Below are positions 10,626 to 21,507 of a stretch of 64,000 nucleotides of DNA, piece after piece. The DNA comes from Euglena gracilis (taxonomy: Eukaryota > Euglenida > Euglenophyceae > Euglenales): contig CP154956.1 in NCBI GenBank assembly GCA_039621445.1, forward strand, positions 64,062,257 through 64,126,256. Reading direction: 5' to 3'. The notes under the pieces were generated by a model. It worked only from the letters and a program-made list of their open reading frames with translations. It did no database searches and was not told where the DNA came from. Position numbers and translations under genes: made by a program. How positions within the stretch are numbered: the stretch's first letter is position 1; each line of letters opens with the position of its first letter.

Positions 10626-11438
10626 ACGACACCCCCCTAGGGTCGGCCCACTCGACCTTAGCGACCCTGGCGACCCAGGGTCGTAGTTTGCCGACCCTAG
10701 GGTCGGCCCACTACCCCCCCCCCCCAGGCCAGATCTACCCCCCGAAAATTCCTGTCCCCCCAAAGCGACCAAAAGTGCCATTTTGGGCACTTTTTGGGCA
10801 ATTTTTTTTCACAAATGCAAAAATTTTCGGTGCGAAGCGCCGGAAGGAGAAACTTGACCTTCTCGAGGGGTCCCCCCGAGGTTGGTCCGAACCCCCCTGG
10901 CAGGTGGGGTTGTGGGGTGTTTGCCCGGACTTCTTTTTAAACGACCACCCGGGGGGGGGGGGTCCAGGGCTGACCCCCCCCCCGGCGGGTGGGTTTTGGC
11001 GCAAAGCGCCGAAAATTTTGGGAAACGCCCTCAGATAGCCCGATTTCTACCCCCTCCCCAATGAGGGTCCTGCGCCGGGCTGATGGGTGGGGGAGTGGGG
11101 TTAAAAAGAAGCCTGCCCCTGTGGGGCGGACCCCACCTGAACCCCGTACACCCTCCTGATGTGGAACCCTGGAGCCAGATCCGGCGTTGACAGTGAGAGA
11201 GTGAACCTCACGCGGCTGAAAAAAAACTGACCAATCCATTTCACACCATCCCACATTGGGCACAGGTTTTTGTGTAAGGACCCTCAGGGGTCTTCCCCAA
11301 AAATCCAGAGCCCCTATTCCACGGTTTCAACAACTGTGTCCAGAATGCCGGTTCGGGCGTGAAGCCGTGTCTCAGAACGTTATTTGAGCATTTGGGGGGT
11401 CCTTTGGCCCGTGGGTGTGCTCAAATAAAGGGGGGGGG

Positions 11439-11659
11439 TACCCTCACCCCCCCTCAAAGTGGCCACCCTCTGGGCGTCATGGGACCTCAAAATGGCCACT
11501 CTGGGAGGGGGGACACTTTGGGGGGAGGTTCGAATTTTGGCTTTCGGCGCCTTTGGCGCCAAAGGAACTGACCACTTTGAGGGGGGGTAAACCAAAATTT
11601 GCCAAAAAAAATTGGCCACTTTGCGGGGGGGGACACTTTGAGGGGGTGGGGTGAGGGTA
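11439..11659. mobile_element. TA-flanked element with CCCTCACCCCCCC termini
   Basis: Left end: TA, CCCTCACCCCCCCTC, AAAGTGGCC. The right end is the inverse, ending GGGGTGAGGG, TA. It shares its right TA with the next element, as if one inserted at the other's border. Confidence 0.7.
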
Positions 11660-12133
11660 AACCCCCCCAAATGATACCCCCCGGGGTGCCCCCCCTTTAT
11701 TTGACCCCCCCTTATTTGAGCATTTGGGGGTCCGTTGGCGTGCGGGTGTGCTCAAATAAAGGGGGGGTGGTGTTATTTTTTCGTCCGAAGTCCCAGCCTG
11801 AGGGGGGGGGTATTATTGGGGGGGCATTATTTCTCCAAAATTTTCGAAATTTTTCGAAGTCCCGTAGGACCCAAAATAGTGCCAAAACCCCCCCTTGGGG
11901 TCATTTTTTGTACTTTCTTATGAAACTTACCATTTTTTGGAGGTCAGATGATCCAGAAAAATCGATTTTTTTCGTAATTGTTGTCAGAAACTGTGATTTT
12001 TACATTTTCAGGTCAAAATCCGGGCCTTCGGCCCAAAATCCAGGGGGGGGGGTATTATTTTTTCGCCCGAAGTCCCGGCCCGAGGGGGGTGGGGGGGTAT
12101 TATTTGGGGGGGGTATTATTTGGGTGGGGTTTA
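11658..12133. mobile_element. TA-flanked element with AACCCCCCCAAATRATACC termini
   Basis: The left end TA/AACCCCCCCAAATGATACC pairs with a right end that reads, inverted, TA/AACCCCACCCAAATAATACC. The interior 'ttttttgtactttcttatgaaa...ccgggccttcggccc' recurs inverted in 31911-32328, so these are two copies of one family. No coding capacity. Confidence 0.75.
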
Positions 12134-12515
12134 TCCTAAAAAATTGCCATCCCAACCCGGCGAGAGTCTCTGAAAATCGCTGATTAAAACGTGAAAAGGT
12201 GAATTTCAAATTTTTTCGAAAAAAAGGGCCAAAATTTGGCCGGCGGCGCGGCTGCGCCGCCTCGGCTAGACCCCGCCTCAAAACAGCTCGTGTCACAGCC
12301 CCCCCCCCCCAGTTTCCAGGGGGGATTCACTTGCCAAAATTTGTCGTTCTGCAGTTCCCAGCCCCCCACCCTCCCCGGCGGCCCACGCTGCACAGTGCTC
12401 TTGTTTCCTGTAACAGGGAAATCCTAATTTAACAATTCTTGACCCCCCTGGATCACCACGTCGTCGATTTGAAGAGAAAACTCGTTTCTGTGTGGTTCAT
12501 CATGATTTACTACAC

Positions 12516-12630
12516 ACAAATTGTGGCTGAGCCCAGATTTCAGCCTGAAAACGTGTTCAGGGGGCCCCCTTCGGGGGCCCCCTGGCTGAACACGTTTTCA
12601 GGCTGAAATCTGGGCTCAGCCACAATTTGT
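12516..12630. repeat. 115-bp near-perfect palindrome, second copy
   Basis: Same sequence as 9467-9579 with one extra G:C in the inner stem. It marks the inner end of arm 2. Confidence 0.95.
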
Positions 12631-12886
12631 GTATAAAAAACGTGTTCAGAGCCCGCCAAATGCCTGCCCTGAAATTCGTGGTCATGATTCACGCAAGGGG
12701 TCAAAAACGCGAAAACGTGAAATTCGGACCCAAAAAACGGCGCCCTAATGGAAAACGTGCCTGAACACAGATGCCTTAATGGAAAACGTGCCTGACCACA
12801 GATGCCTTAATGGAAAACGTGTCATTGCCACAAATGCCCTCATTGAAAACGTGTCACCCCCCCCCTTTTTCCGCAGCCCTCCCACT

Positions 12887-13417
12887 ATGGCTAAACGCAC
12901 GGCAAACTTTGTGAATGGTCTTTTGCCACCTCCCCCTAGGACGGAACTGTTCCTGGCTGCTCTCGCGGTATACCAGCAAGATGCCAAGAAGCCGAAGGTT
13001 GACCCCCTTCATGGCACCTTGCTGGCACAGGGCAACACAAAGAAAAAGTCCGGCTCCGTAGGTGCAGAGCTTGCTGGTGTTGCCAACTGTTTGGAGTTCG
13101 CCAAACTGTGTCAACATCGGCAAGCCTCTTATCCTGAGCTGCATGCTTTCTTTGTTGCCTGGACGGGATGGGAGCTGGAACCCAGCCTGTTGTTCGATGA
13201 GGCGAGCGTCATTGAACAATGTGTGGCTCAACGTGAGCAGCAGTCGGGAACTTTGTTCGTTTCAGGGAATCGTTCGGCAACCTCTTTTCATACATACGTG
13301 AATGCCGTCGCTCGGGCATTCCGCAAAACAACAACCGAGGGAGTAGTGCGGTTTGGCATATCATTTTCATTGCCAAGATTTGCGGCGGCCACCAAAGTAT
13401 GGCTCTTTTTTGTGTAA
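12887..13417 (+). CDS. Open frame carried inside the inverted-repeat element (unknown)
   Basis: 176 codons from ATG to TAA, preceded by CTTTTTCCGCAG, a good 3' splice acceptor ten bases before the possible start, so it may be an exon rather than a whole gene. The protein starts basic and proline-rich (MAKRTANFVNGLLPPPP). It has a mixed helical middle (VANCLEFAKLCQHRQASYP, then FFVAWTGWELEP) and a segment SATSFHTYVNAVARAFRKTT that recalls the SAM-like N-terminal half of tyrosine recombinases, but no catalytic half follows. The diverged copy in arm 1 (minus strand, about 8700-9165) keeps the first two thirds with a 51-bp in-frame deletion and then loses similarity. It is either an element gene fragment or a captured host exon; the function is unknown. 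Confidence 0.4.
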   Translation: MAKRTANFVNGLLPPPPRTELFLAALAVYQQDAKKPKVDPLHGTLLAQGNTKKKSGSVGAELAGVANCLEFAKLCQHRQASYPELHAFFVAWTGWELEPSLLFDEASVIEQCVAQREQQSGTLFVSGNRSATSFHTYVNAVARAFRKTTTEGVVRFGISFSLPRFAAATKVWLFFV

Positions 13418-14499
13418 AGCGTGTCGTGTTCCGTGATGTCCGCCACTCTGTGTCGGAGTGCTCCAAGGCAACGTCTAGCCTTCTGTTGTGTTGTAGAGTG
13501 CCCCCGACCCGCCTCACTCGTTGAGGACCACCTCGGCCTCTCAACCACTCGCCGATTTTTCATGATGGCGATTTTTGCTTCTTGCTCGGGTTTGCCACAG
13601 ATGCCCTAATGGAAAACGTGCCTGACCACAGATGCCTTAATGGAAAATGTGCCTGAACACAGATGCCTTTGATACGAAAACTGTGTCCAGAACGCCGGTT
13701 CGGGCGTGAAGCCGTGTTCCAGAACGCCGGTTCGGGCGGCAGCGGTGTCTGGAACACGGCTTCACGCCCGAACCGGCGTTCTGGACACAGTTGTTGAAAC
13801 CGTGGATTAGGGGCTCTGGCTTCACGCCCGAACCGGCGTTCAAGGAATCACGGCCAATTTCGCCCTAAATACCCATTTTTTCAAACATTTTGGAGCATTT
13901 TTGGGCTCCTTTGGGCACATGGCATGCCGATCGGCCAATTGAAGTTTTCACAGGTCTGGTGCCATGTTACCCATCAATCGAAAGCTCTTCTCAAGGGCTT
14001 TTGACAGATGGCCACAGGATTCAGCCATTATGCACACAGCGCTTGTTTTCAGCGATCGTGTATTCGAAATTTTGACATCTTAATTTGTGAAATCCCACAC
14101 CTCAGGTGCCATACAGCATATCAATCGAAAGCTCTCCCCAAGACCTTTCGCTTGGTACCCTCAGAACTCAGGTACACTGCAGAGCACTCTGAAAATCGGC
14201 GATCGCATTTTCCGACCCTGTTTTCAAAGTCGAAATTCCTATGTTTCACCAGCCATGTTGCCCATTGATCGAAAGCTCTTCTCAAGGGCTTTCAGCAGAT
14301 GGCCTTGGATTTCAGCCGTGCTGCATGGTACTCTATTTCAAAAATTCCCCAAATTTGGCCAAATGGAAATTGTTGCACAAAATACCCAATATCTGGCCAA
14401 ATACCCCCCCCCCAAAACTGCCCAGATGTGATTGTCACATGTCTACTAACCATTTTGAACACTTTTTGGCACTTTTTATTTTCGGTCCCTTGGACGCCA

Positions 14500-14760
14500 T
14501 CTTCCCGCCCGAACCGGCGTTCTGGACGCCGGTTCGGCGCAAAAATTTCTGCGCCGAACCGGCGTCCAGAACGCCGGTTCGGGCGTGAAGCCAGAGCCCC
14601 AATACACGGTTTCAATGGAAAACGTGTCATTGCCACAAATGCCCTCATGGAAAACGTGTTCATGACCACGAATTTCAGGGCAGGCATTTGGCGGGCTGAA
14701 CACGTTTTTAAACCAAACACCACCGAAAATTATGACAAATTTCAACTCTGATTCTGGCCG
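14500..14760. repeat. GAACCGGCGTTC hairpin repeats plus AAAACGTG unit
   Basis: Head-to-head copies of CGCCCGAACCGGCGTTC and its inverse form hairpins. The same words occur at 7690, 11340-11360, 13685-13830, 15008-15090, 22370-22500, 23085-23250 and 23400-23460. At 14640-14712 a 58-bp piece shared with 8077-8135, 9400-9460 and 12640-12695 follows. Confidence 0.7.
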
Positions 14761-15103
14761 ATCCGACGATCGCGGGCGCATCTCTGGCTGCGTGCAACGT
14801 CGGGGTACAAGTTACCCTTCAATTGAAACCTCTTTTCAACAGACGGCCAGCTGCACGCTGCATGGTGCTCTTATTCCAAAATAGCACCAATTTTCACCAA
14901 AATTGAATATCCACCCCAGTCGTCCCTAAATGGCACATAAAATTCTACTACATGGTTAAAACGGTCATATCAGGCCATTTGGGCCATTTTGGGGGGTTTT
15001 ATTGATGACAGAACCGGCGTTAGGGACGCCGGGTTTTGGACAGAACCGGCGTTCCCCACCCCTTTCTCACGGACAGAACCAGCGTTCCTAAAAAAAAAAA
15101 AAT

Positions 15104-15232
15104 GAAACGGCCCAGCCTTTTGGTGAAGCAAAGGGTAAAAGGGAAAGGCCTCCCTGCCTGCTGCTGCAAAGGTAAAAACAACGGATGGCAATGCCAGAGC
15201 AAGACCAGCCACGATCAACCAGCGGTAATGTC
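15104..15232 (-). CDS. Candidate exon with one membrane span
   Basis: It follows the strong acceptor CTCTTTTTTTGTCACAG. It encodes HYRWLIVAGLALALPSVVF and then TFAAAGREAFPFYPLLHQK, a clear hydrophobic helix with an aromatic/basic start. The 3' border is not resolved: the exon runs into a T-run and a GAACCGGCGTT repeat. No neighbouring exon was found, so it may be an orphan. Confidence 0.35.
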
Positions 15233-16187
15233 CTGTGACAAAAAAAGAGGGCAAAGCAACATGCGCACTGCTTTCTCGTATTCAGTCCATATCCTGGACA
15301 GGTGAATTTTTCAAAACAGGCTTCTTCTGTGCCCCCCCAAACCCTGGCCTGGCCCAAGCAGGAAATTTCGGTTGGCTGCTGGCGACCAGTGGCTAGAAAA
15401 TCGTCACAAGCGACCATTGGTTGTCGGGCCAACTAGTTGCTGGCAACCAACAATGATTTGACCCCAAAGTTTTTAGCCCCCCCCCCATTTTTGTTGAAAT
15501 ATCATGCAAAAATGACCCAAAACCCACCCAAATGCCTCCAAAACCCCAACCCAGGGTCAATGTGCAAAAATTTTGGGACACTGCCTCTTTTTGGGGCTGT
15601 TCTGTGAAGCATGGCAGGTCCCTGCCATCATTGTTTTTGTTTTTTTTATCTTTTTTGATTTCTGATTTTGATGGGCCCTGCCAAAAAAAATTTGGCCACT
15701 TTGGGGTGGGGGATACTTTGAGGGGGTGAGTGATTGCAAAAACTTGAACAACATAGGGACTGAGTCGGGGGGGGGGGGCATCCTACCCCACGGGGGAGGG
15801 GTGGGTGCTACAGGCACCCACCCCATACACCCCATACATACCCTACATGCACCCCATAGCACCCGGGGTTGGGTTTTAGGGGGTGCCTGCCCATAGCAGG
15901 CACCCCCCTCCAACCCCAGCGCCGAAGGTGCCGGGGGCCCGGAAAAGGCCATTTTCAATGAAAATTTTCTGGGTCCCCGCCGGACCCCCACCCCCCCAGG
16001 GGTGTGCCTGCCAGGGGCAGGAAAAATATTTTTCAAAGGGAGTGATGGCCAAGTGACCATTGGGGCTCCTTTTCCTCTCAAAATTGTTTTTTTTTTGAGA
16101 TTGAACGTTCATGGATTTTTATTGAAATTTCCGAAAACTTGCCCAGGATGTCTTTTTTGGCATTTCTGGCCAAAAAAGGTGCTTTGT

Positions 16188-16212
16188 GGTGAACTTCACT
16201 GTGAAGTTCACC
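16188..16212. repeat. GGTGAACTTCAC palindrome
   Basis: A 25-bp near-perfect palindrome. It is the end of a repeat that also includes 'ggccatttctggccaaaaaagg'. Further copies are at 18327-18352 and 24175-24200 (opposite orientation), with decayed forms at 21962 and 24835. Confidence 0.75.
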
Positions 16213-16799
16213 ACAGGGTTGGGCAATTAACCGTCATTTTTCAGGTCAAGCAATTAACCATGGTTAATTGTGGGTCGGGAGTCGATTAACCAATTTTCGA
16301 TTAACCGTGCCTTTCCCTCGATTAATTTCGATTAACTGCCATTGGATAATTTCTTGCCAGAAAAAAAAGTCATTTGCCTTTCTGGCAAACTTCCTCGCTC
16401 CACAATAGGCCAAGGATTCCCAAAAATTGGCATCCAGAAAATGTGGTATCAAAAACAGAGTTCTAGATTTAACACCAACATGCTTTTTGAAAGAATTTTT
16501 CATCCACATTGGCATAGCACACTACCTTGCCATCTTCCTCAAAGAAATGTTCCCAATCCCAGGACATTTCTTCTTCCGACAATCAAAAAGGAGCGATTAA
16601 TTGGGGGGGTCACAAGCGATTAACCGTTTTTCGATTAACCATGGTTAATTGTCCCCCCCACAAACGAACGATTAATTGGGGGGTCGCAAGCGATTAACCG
16701 TTTTTCGATTAACCATCCTACCTTGTTCTGGGCAGAGGGGGGGGAGGGGGTCCAGGGCCCCCCAGTGAACTTTCAAACGGTGAACCACCCAGGGGGGGG

Positions 16800-17063
16800 A
16801 GAGCGGTCCAAAATCCCAAAAGTTGCTGCCTGATCTCCCTTGTGGTCAGTCAACTTGTCGGCTTGACCAACCATCAAAAACCGTGCTTCGTCAGGGTTGT
16901 GCCTTCCAATGCCACAACAGAATAATTTTCCAGCATTTTTCAACAGAATATTGCATTCCCAACCCAAAAAAGCGATGTGATCTTTTGAAAAACTGAGCGA
17001 CATTTGGTTGAGGGATTTCAGGGCAAGAAGGCACACCAGTAAGGACAGTGCTGTCCATGTCTC
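16800..17063 (-). CDS. Candidate exon, Cys- and Gly-containing, unknown protein
   Basis: It follows the acceptor CTCCTTTCTTTCAG in phase 0 and stays open for over 80 codons. It begins with a hydrophobic stretch (ETWTALSLLVCLLALKSL), then FLGWECNILLKNAGKLFCCG, then RHNPDEARFLMVGQADKL. The composition looks coding. The 3' end merges with a repeat carrying GGTGAACC words, and no donor is certain. I do not recognise the family. Confidence 0.4.
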
Positions 17064-17914
17064 CTGAAAGAAAGGAGTGGGAGAGAGTTGAGTGATGCCC
17101 TAGAATGGAGAGAAAATTTGAAAATGGGAGTATTATGTTGCAAAAGGAGTCTATTTTTATTCTTTCACCCTCAGTATTATCATTTATACAAAAGATTCCA
17201 TCCGGTCAGCTCTTCCTCAATTCTGACAGGGGTTCGACTCAAGTTGAAATCATGGCAAGCATTCCAACCCGCTGCCTCGCGAACCACCAGGCGATAAGAA
17301 TGGAATCCACCTCATTCCTTTCACACACGGAGACACACACGCGCGCGCGCGCGCCAGAGCGGTCAACGGACGGAAGGAGAAGGAGAAGTCACAAACCTTA
17401 CCGAGGACAGGACAAGGGACGTCCTACATTGAAGAGAGCTTTACTCATTTCCCTTTGACCTTCTCTCCCACACCCGCACAAGCACACTCACATGCATTCG
17501 TTTGTAACATCGACACGCCTTCTTAGAACTCTTTGTAAAATTTTTACATAGAACGCCCCACTGAGTCCCCTCAGGACGACGTGGAATGTACATTTCTGGC
17601 CCACCGGAGCACCATGTACATAAAAGGTGCACGCCGGTTATTCAGTCCGGACAAAAATGACAGGAAACAAAAATGATGGGAAACCTTTTTTCCCGTCATT
17701 TTTTCACCCCGTACCTTTCCTACACCCTTTAGAATGTCCAATTTCAAGGGGGACTGTTCTTGAATGCAAGGAGTATTGAGATGCAACAAAAAAGCAAGAT
17801 GCCCGAATGGCCACGAACACTGTCTGCAGTCTAGGTCGGGCACACAACGGTTGAGTGGTCTGGGAAGCAACCATCACAAACACGGTCTCCACAAACGACA
17901 CATTTCCGTGCCGT

Positions 17915-18089
17915 TACCCCCCCCCCCTTATTGTCCCCCCCCCTTATTGTCCCTGGGCCCCGGCCGACGGGGGATTTTTTGGCCCGGCCAATGAAATTCC
18001 TTTGGTACCCCCTTATTGTCCCCCCCCCCTTATTGTCCGGTCGGGCCTCCCGGGGAGAGGTCGGTGGGACAATAAGGGGGGGGGGGGTA
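17915..18089. mobile_element. TA-flanked element, TTATTGTCC family, copy 1
   Basis: TA, eleven C, then TTATTGTCC. The right end is GGACAATAA, twelve G, TA. The interior includes 'ccggccgacggggg' and 'aatgaaattcctttggtac'. It is the reverse complement of the element at 19982-20157. Confidence 0.8.
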
Positions 18090-18092
18090 GTT

Positions 18093-18280
18093 CACGGCCG
18101 GAACAGGCTTCCGGTTCGGTAGCCTGAAGAGCTTGGTGCATGCTTTGTCTTGGATCATTAGCGTGCCAACTGCAGGTGGAGCACTGGAATAAAATTTGTC
18201 ATCCCAGATAATTTGTGATCCACGTGATTCAGCCACCTCTTCCAAAACAGCACGTGGCATTGCCTTCCGAAAACTTGCGC
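18093..18280 (-). CDS. Candidate exon fragment next to a TA-flanked element
   Basis: It begins after CCTGCGCAAG. Its minus-strand frame reads FRKAMPRAVLEEVAESRG, then SQIIWDDKFYSSAPPAVG, then TLMIQDKACTKLFRLPN, a natural-looking composition, and it runs straight into the GC-rich element end at 18089. No homologue is recognised; it could be a fragment of a transposase or of a host gene. Confidence 0.3.
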
Positions 18281-19070
18281 AGGATGTCATTTTTTTGGCC
18301 ATTTCTGGCCAAAAAAGTGCTCTTGTGGTGAACTTCACCGGTGAAGTTCACCGTTGGGTTAGGCAGGGGGGGTCCGGGATCACCCGTTTTTCAGTCCCCA
18401 AAGGCCATTCCCCCCCCCCATGACTCCTCCATGACCTCCCCATAACTCTACCTCCTGAGACATATCCAGCTGGGACCAAACAAACCCGACCCCTTAAGTC
18501 AAGTTCGCTAGTGAACATTCACTGGAGGGGGGCACCAGGATTGTGCTTAGTCGGGCCCCCCCACCGGGGGGTGCCAGGGGCAGGCACCTCATAGCACCAG
18601 CATTCCGGTCGTTGAAAAGGACGACTTTTGTCAATCGTAAAAAACAGACATTTATCCTCGTCAGTCAGAAACCCAGGGAGTTTTTTACATCGGTTTTTTC
18701 AAAAATGTTACGGCGAGACCATCAGAGCATAAGTGCTGCCCCGTCATTTATGCCCCAGGCGCTTCGCAGTCGATGGCTAGGCATAAGCAAACGTTTCCTG
18801 ACTCGGAAGAAAACATCACTGTCCCTAACTGGTTGGCCCTCCCTTTGTGTGTGTGGTGCCAGGCGATCCTCGGTCGACCGCTAGGAACGAGCGCAAACCG
18901 AAAGAACATTGTCCATAAATGGTTGGCCTCCCTTTCTTTTCACATTTCCTTTACAAAAAGGAACCCTTACAAAAAAAATGGTTATATTCCAATATTCAAC
19001 TTCCAAAATTGAAAATGGGGTCAGGAGATCAGCAAGGTGAACACCACAAAAAACCAACCGAACCCTTTTC

Positions 19071-19290
19071 TGGCCACGACTCGTGGCCCAAAACTGGCCA
19101 CGACCCGTGGCCCAAAACTGGCCACGACCCGTGGCCCAAAACTGGCCACGACCCGTGGCCCAAAACTGGCCACCACCTGTGGCCCAAAACTGGCCACCAC
19201 CTGTGGCCCAAAACTGGCCACCACATCTGGCCCAAAACTAGCCACGACATCTGGCTTGGCCCAAAACTGGCCAGCACATCTGTCCACCGT
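19071..19290 (+). repeat. 24-bp minisatellite, about nine units
   Basis: The unit is TGGCCACGACCCGTGGCCCAAAAC. The first units are nearly identical and the last ones drift (CCACATCTGGCC). The period is a multiple of three, so every frame on both strands stays open; the apparent proteins are by-products. Confidence 0.95.
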
Positions 19291-19511
19291 CTGGCCCAAA
19301 CCCGCCCCCAAAGATGTGGCACCAAAAAAAAAAGATTCAAATCTTTGTAAAGCAATTCAGAACCAGATCACTATTTCGTTGCAAACAAAACGGACAGACA
19401 AACAAAAAAAATCTTCTAGGCAGTTTCTAGGCACAGCAACAGGAAGCAGAAATCAAACACGATGGCCAATCCCAACAAGAATGGATCAGTTTAGCAGGTC
19501 TCAGGTCCAGA

Positions 19512-19690
19512 TTAGTAACAAACGCCTTCCGACAGCTCCTGATTGATAGACTTCAACAAATTCTTGTCAGTGACCTGAAGCAGAGAAAAAAGATCATTCC
19601 CTGACAGCATTTTGGCAAACCTTTGTCATCAAAGGAGAGCTGGATGCCGAGAGAAGTCAGCATCTTCTGATATTTTTCAGGGCTGGATAG
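19512..19690 (-). pseudogene. Frameshifted gene fragment (unknown protein C-terminus)
   Basis: The minus-strand frame reads SPEKYQKMLTSLGIQLSFDD then KGLPK. After a four-A run the coding pattern jumps by one base to MLSGNDLFSLLQVTDKNLLK, then SINQELSEGVCY and a TAA. One extra A would join both halves, so this is a decayed gene or a base-calling error at a homopolymer. It abuts a (TAGAGG)n block on its 5' side. Confidence 0.35.
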
Positions 19691-19757
19691 AGGTAGAGGG
19701 ATAGAGGTAGAGGTAGAGGTAGAGGTAGAGGTCACCTCTACCTCTACTATCCCTCTA
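19687..19757. repeat. (TAGAGG)n hexamer hairpin
   Basis: About nine TAGAGG hexamers followed by inverted CCTCTA hexamers. A similar inverted pair is at 20188-20275. Confidence 0.9.
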
Positions 19758-19981
19758 TGTCGCCTCAATGTGAAACGTTTAAGGAAAGTGGCTTATCAAA
19801 GAAAATTTATGCCGAACGAAGGCTTTGGAAAAAATCAGAAATTGGCCATTCTTGTCACAAATCTCTTATGGCAATTTTTGAAACCACCCATCCGGATATT
19901 TTTTCGCATTCCTAACCAAAATAAGATGCGCTAAGATGCTAATTTGCCAAGTTTGAGGCATTTGGAGCCTTTTGCGGCCCT

Positions 19982-20157
19982 TACCACCCCCCCCCCCCCT
20001 TATTGTCCCACCGACCTCCCCCCGGGAGGCCTGGCCGGACAATAAGGGGGGGGGACAATAAGGGGGTACCAAAGGAATTTCATTGGCCGAGCCAAAAAAA
20101 AAACCCCGTCGGCCGGGGCCGAGGGACAATAAGGGGGGGACAACAAGGGGGGGAGTA
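19982..20157. mobile_element. TA-flanked element, TTATTGTCC family, copy 2 (inverted)
   Basis: TA, a C-run, TTATTGTCC at the left. The right end has GGACAATAA, a G-run, and GAGTA. The interior is the reverse complement of 17915-18089 with small differences. Confidence 0.8.
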
Positions 20158-20187
20158 TTGGTGCCAGTTTATGACATTTTGTGGACA

Positions 20188-20275
20188 TAGAGGTGACATA
20201 GAGGTAGAGGTAGAGGTAGAGGTGGGTCAGATAGAGGTAGAGGACTTTGACCTCTTCCTCTACCTCTACCTCTAT
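20188..20275. repeat. (TAGAGG)n hexamer hairpin, second copy
   Basis: TAGAGG hexamers on one side and CCTCTA hexamers on the other around a short loop. Confidence 0.9.
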
Positions 20276-20358
20276 CCAGCCCTGTATTTTTAAGTCTTCT
20301 CAATCATCACAGCATCAAACATCATTCTGTGAAGTGGTCCTACTCATGGGTCGTCTGG

Positions 20359-20966
20359 ACATGTGGTCACCATACTTGCAGTTAGTGCGACCGGAAAAAA
20401 ATGCTTCCGTGCGCCGCGACCACCGCGGAAAATTTTTTTTTGTAACCGGCAGCGCCGCGGCAAAAAAATTTCTGTGCGCCGCGAATGCCGCGGCACTGGT
20501 TTATGTGTGCGCCGCGACTGCCGCGGAAACTTTTGAAGTTTGTGCCGCGACCACCGCGGCAATTGTCTTTTTAAATTGTGTCCCACATATACTTCCTTCG
20601 GTCCCTTCCCCTGCCTGGCCTCTTTGATACATTCTTGACCATGGCCGAGAAGGGTATTTGGCGGCAGGGAGTGAACTTTTGTGCAAGCGTTCCTGTTTGT
20701 TTTCACATATCAGCTTTCACCATGTCAAGCGAGACCTCCACATAAACGTTCTTGATTTCCGGGCAGAAAAAAAATTTTGCGCCGCAACCACCGCGGAAAA
20801 ATTTTCCCCTTGCGCCGCGACCACCACGGCAATGAATTTTGCTTGTGCCGCGACAGCCGCGGCGAAAATCTTTCTGTGCGCTGCGACCACCGCGGAAAAA
20901 AAAATTTTGTGCCACGGCATGAGCGCCGCGGCGCACTAACTACAAGTATGGTGGTCACACATGTGG
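20359..20966. mobile_element. Terminal-inverted-repeat element with internal CCGCGG arrays
   Basis: It is bounded by the direct repeat ACATGTGG (20359-20366 and 20959-20966). Inside that, CACCATACTTGCAGTTAGTG at the left is matched by the inverse of CACCATACTTGTAGTTAGTG at the right. About ten copies of GCGCCGCG-N6-CCGCGG, separated by A/T runs, fill 20395-20565 and 20770-20935. The 200-bp centre has no convincing gene. The 8-bp duplication is compatible with hAT-type insertion, but the first bases do not match the other hAT-like family here. Confidence 0.75.
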
Positions 20967-20984
20967 TTGTAGGATGGCAGACAT

Positions 20985-21218
20985 TACCAACCCCCCCCCT
21001 CTATTTGGCCGCCCTCGCGGCCTGGACCCCCCTTCTGGCCAATTAGGGGGGGGGGACAATTAGGGGGGGGGGTTACCCCCCCCCTAATTGGCCACCTGGA
21101 CCCCGTCCTTTAGTCGCGAACCCCCGTAAAACACCCGAATAAAGACATTTTCCCTTGAAATGAGTAACCCCCCCCGCCAATTAGGGGGGGGGGGACAAAT
21201 AGAGGGGGGGGGTTGGTA
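20985..21218. mobile_element. TA-flanked poly-C/poly-G element
   Basis: TA/CCAACCCCCCCCCTCTATTTG at the left; the right end is the inverse of CCAACCCCCCCCCCTCTATTTG plus TA. The ACAT/ATGT bases outside TA also pair. Internal CCTAATTGG words sit next to C and G runs. Confidence 0.8.
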
Positions 21219-21292
21219 ATGTGGGATGGGCCATTCCTAACGCAAACGGGGGTTTTTGTTTTTGACAAATGTCTAAATGTCATATTAATGTT

Positions 21293-21507
21293 TAACGTGA
21301 CCCCCCCCCCCTATATGTCACCCACCCCTAATTGTCGCCCCCCCCCCCCTGGGGGGCGACAATTAGGGGTGGGGGTACCCATGGACCCATGGACATGTAG
21401 GGTAAATTGAGTAACCCCACCCCTAATTGTCACCCCCCCCCTACTTGTCGCCAAGGGGGGTCAAAACGCTCCCTGGGGGGTGCCATATAGGGGGGGGGGT
21501 CACGTTA
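21293..21507. mobile_element. TA-flanked poly-C/poly-G element
   Basis: TA/ACGTGACCCCCCCCCCCC/TATATG at the left matches the inverted right end TA/ACGTGACCCCCCCCCC/TATATG. It starts only 75 bp from the previous element. Confidence 0.8.

Larger units (their letters stand above)
12516..13570. repeat. Arm 2 of the large inverted repeat
   Basis: Opposite in orientation to 8310-9579. It retains the better open frame (12887-13417). The 2.9-kb spacer between the arms is made of other repeat families, so this may be two insertions of one element in opposite directions rather than a single foldback. Confidence 0.85.
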
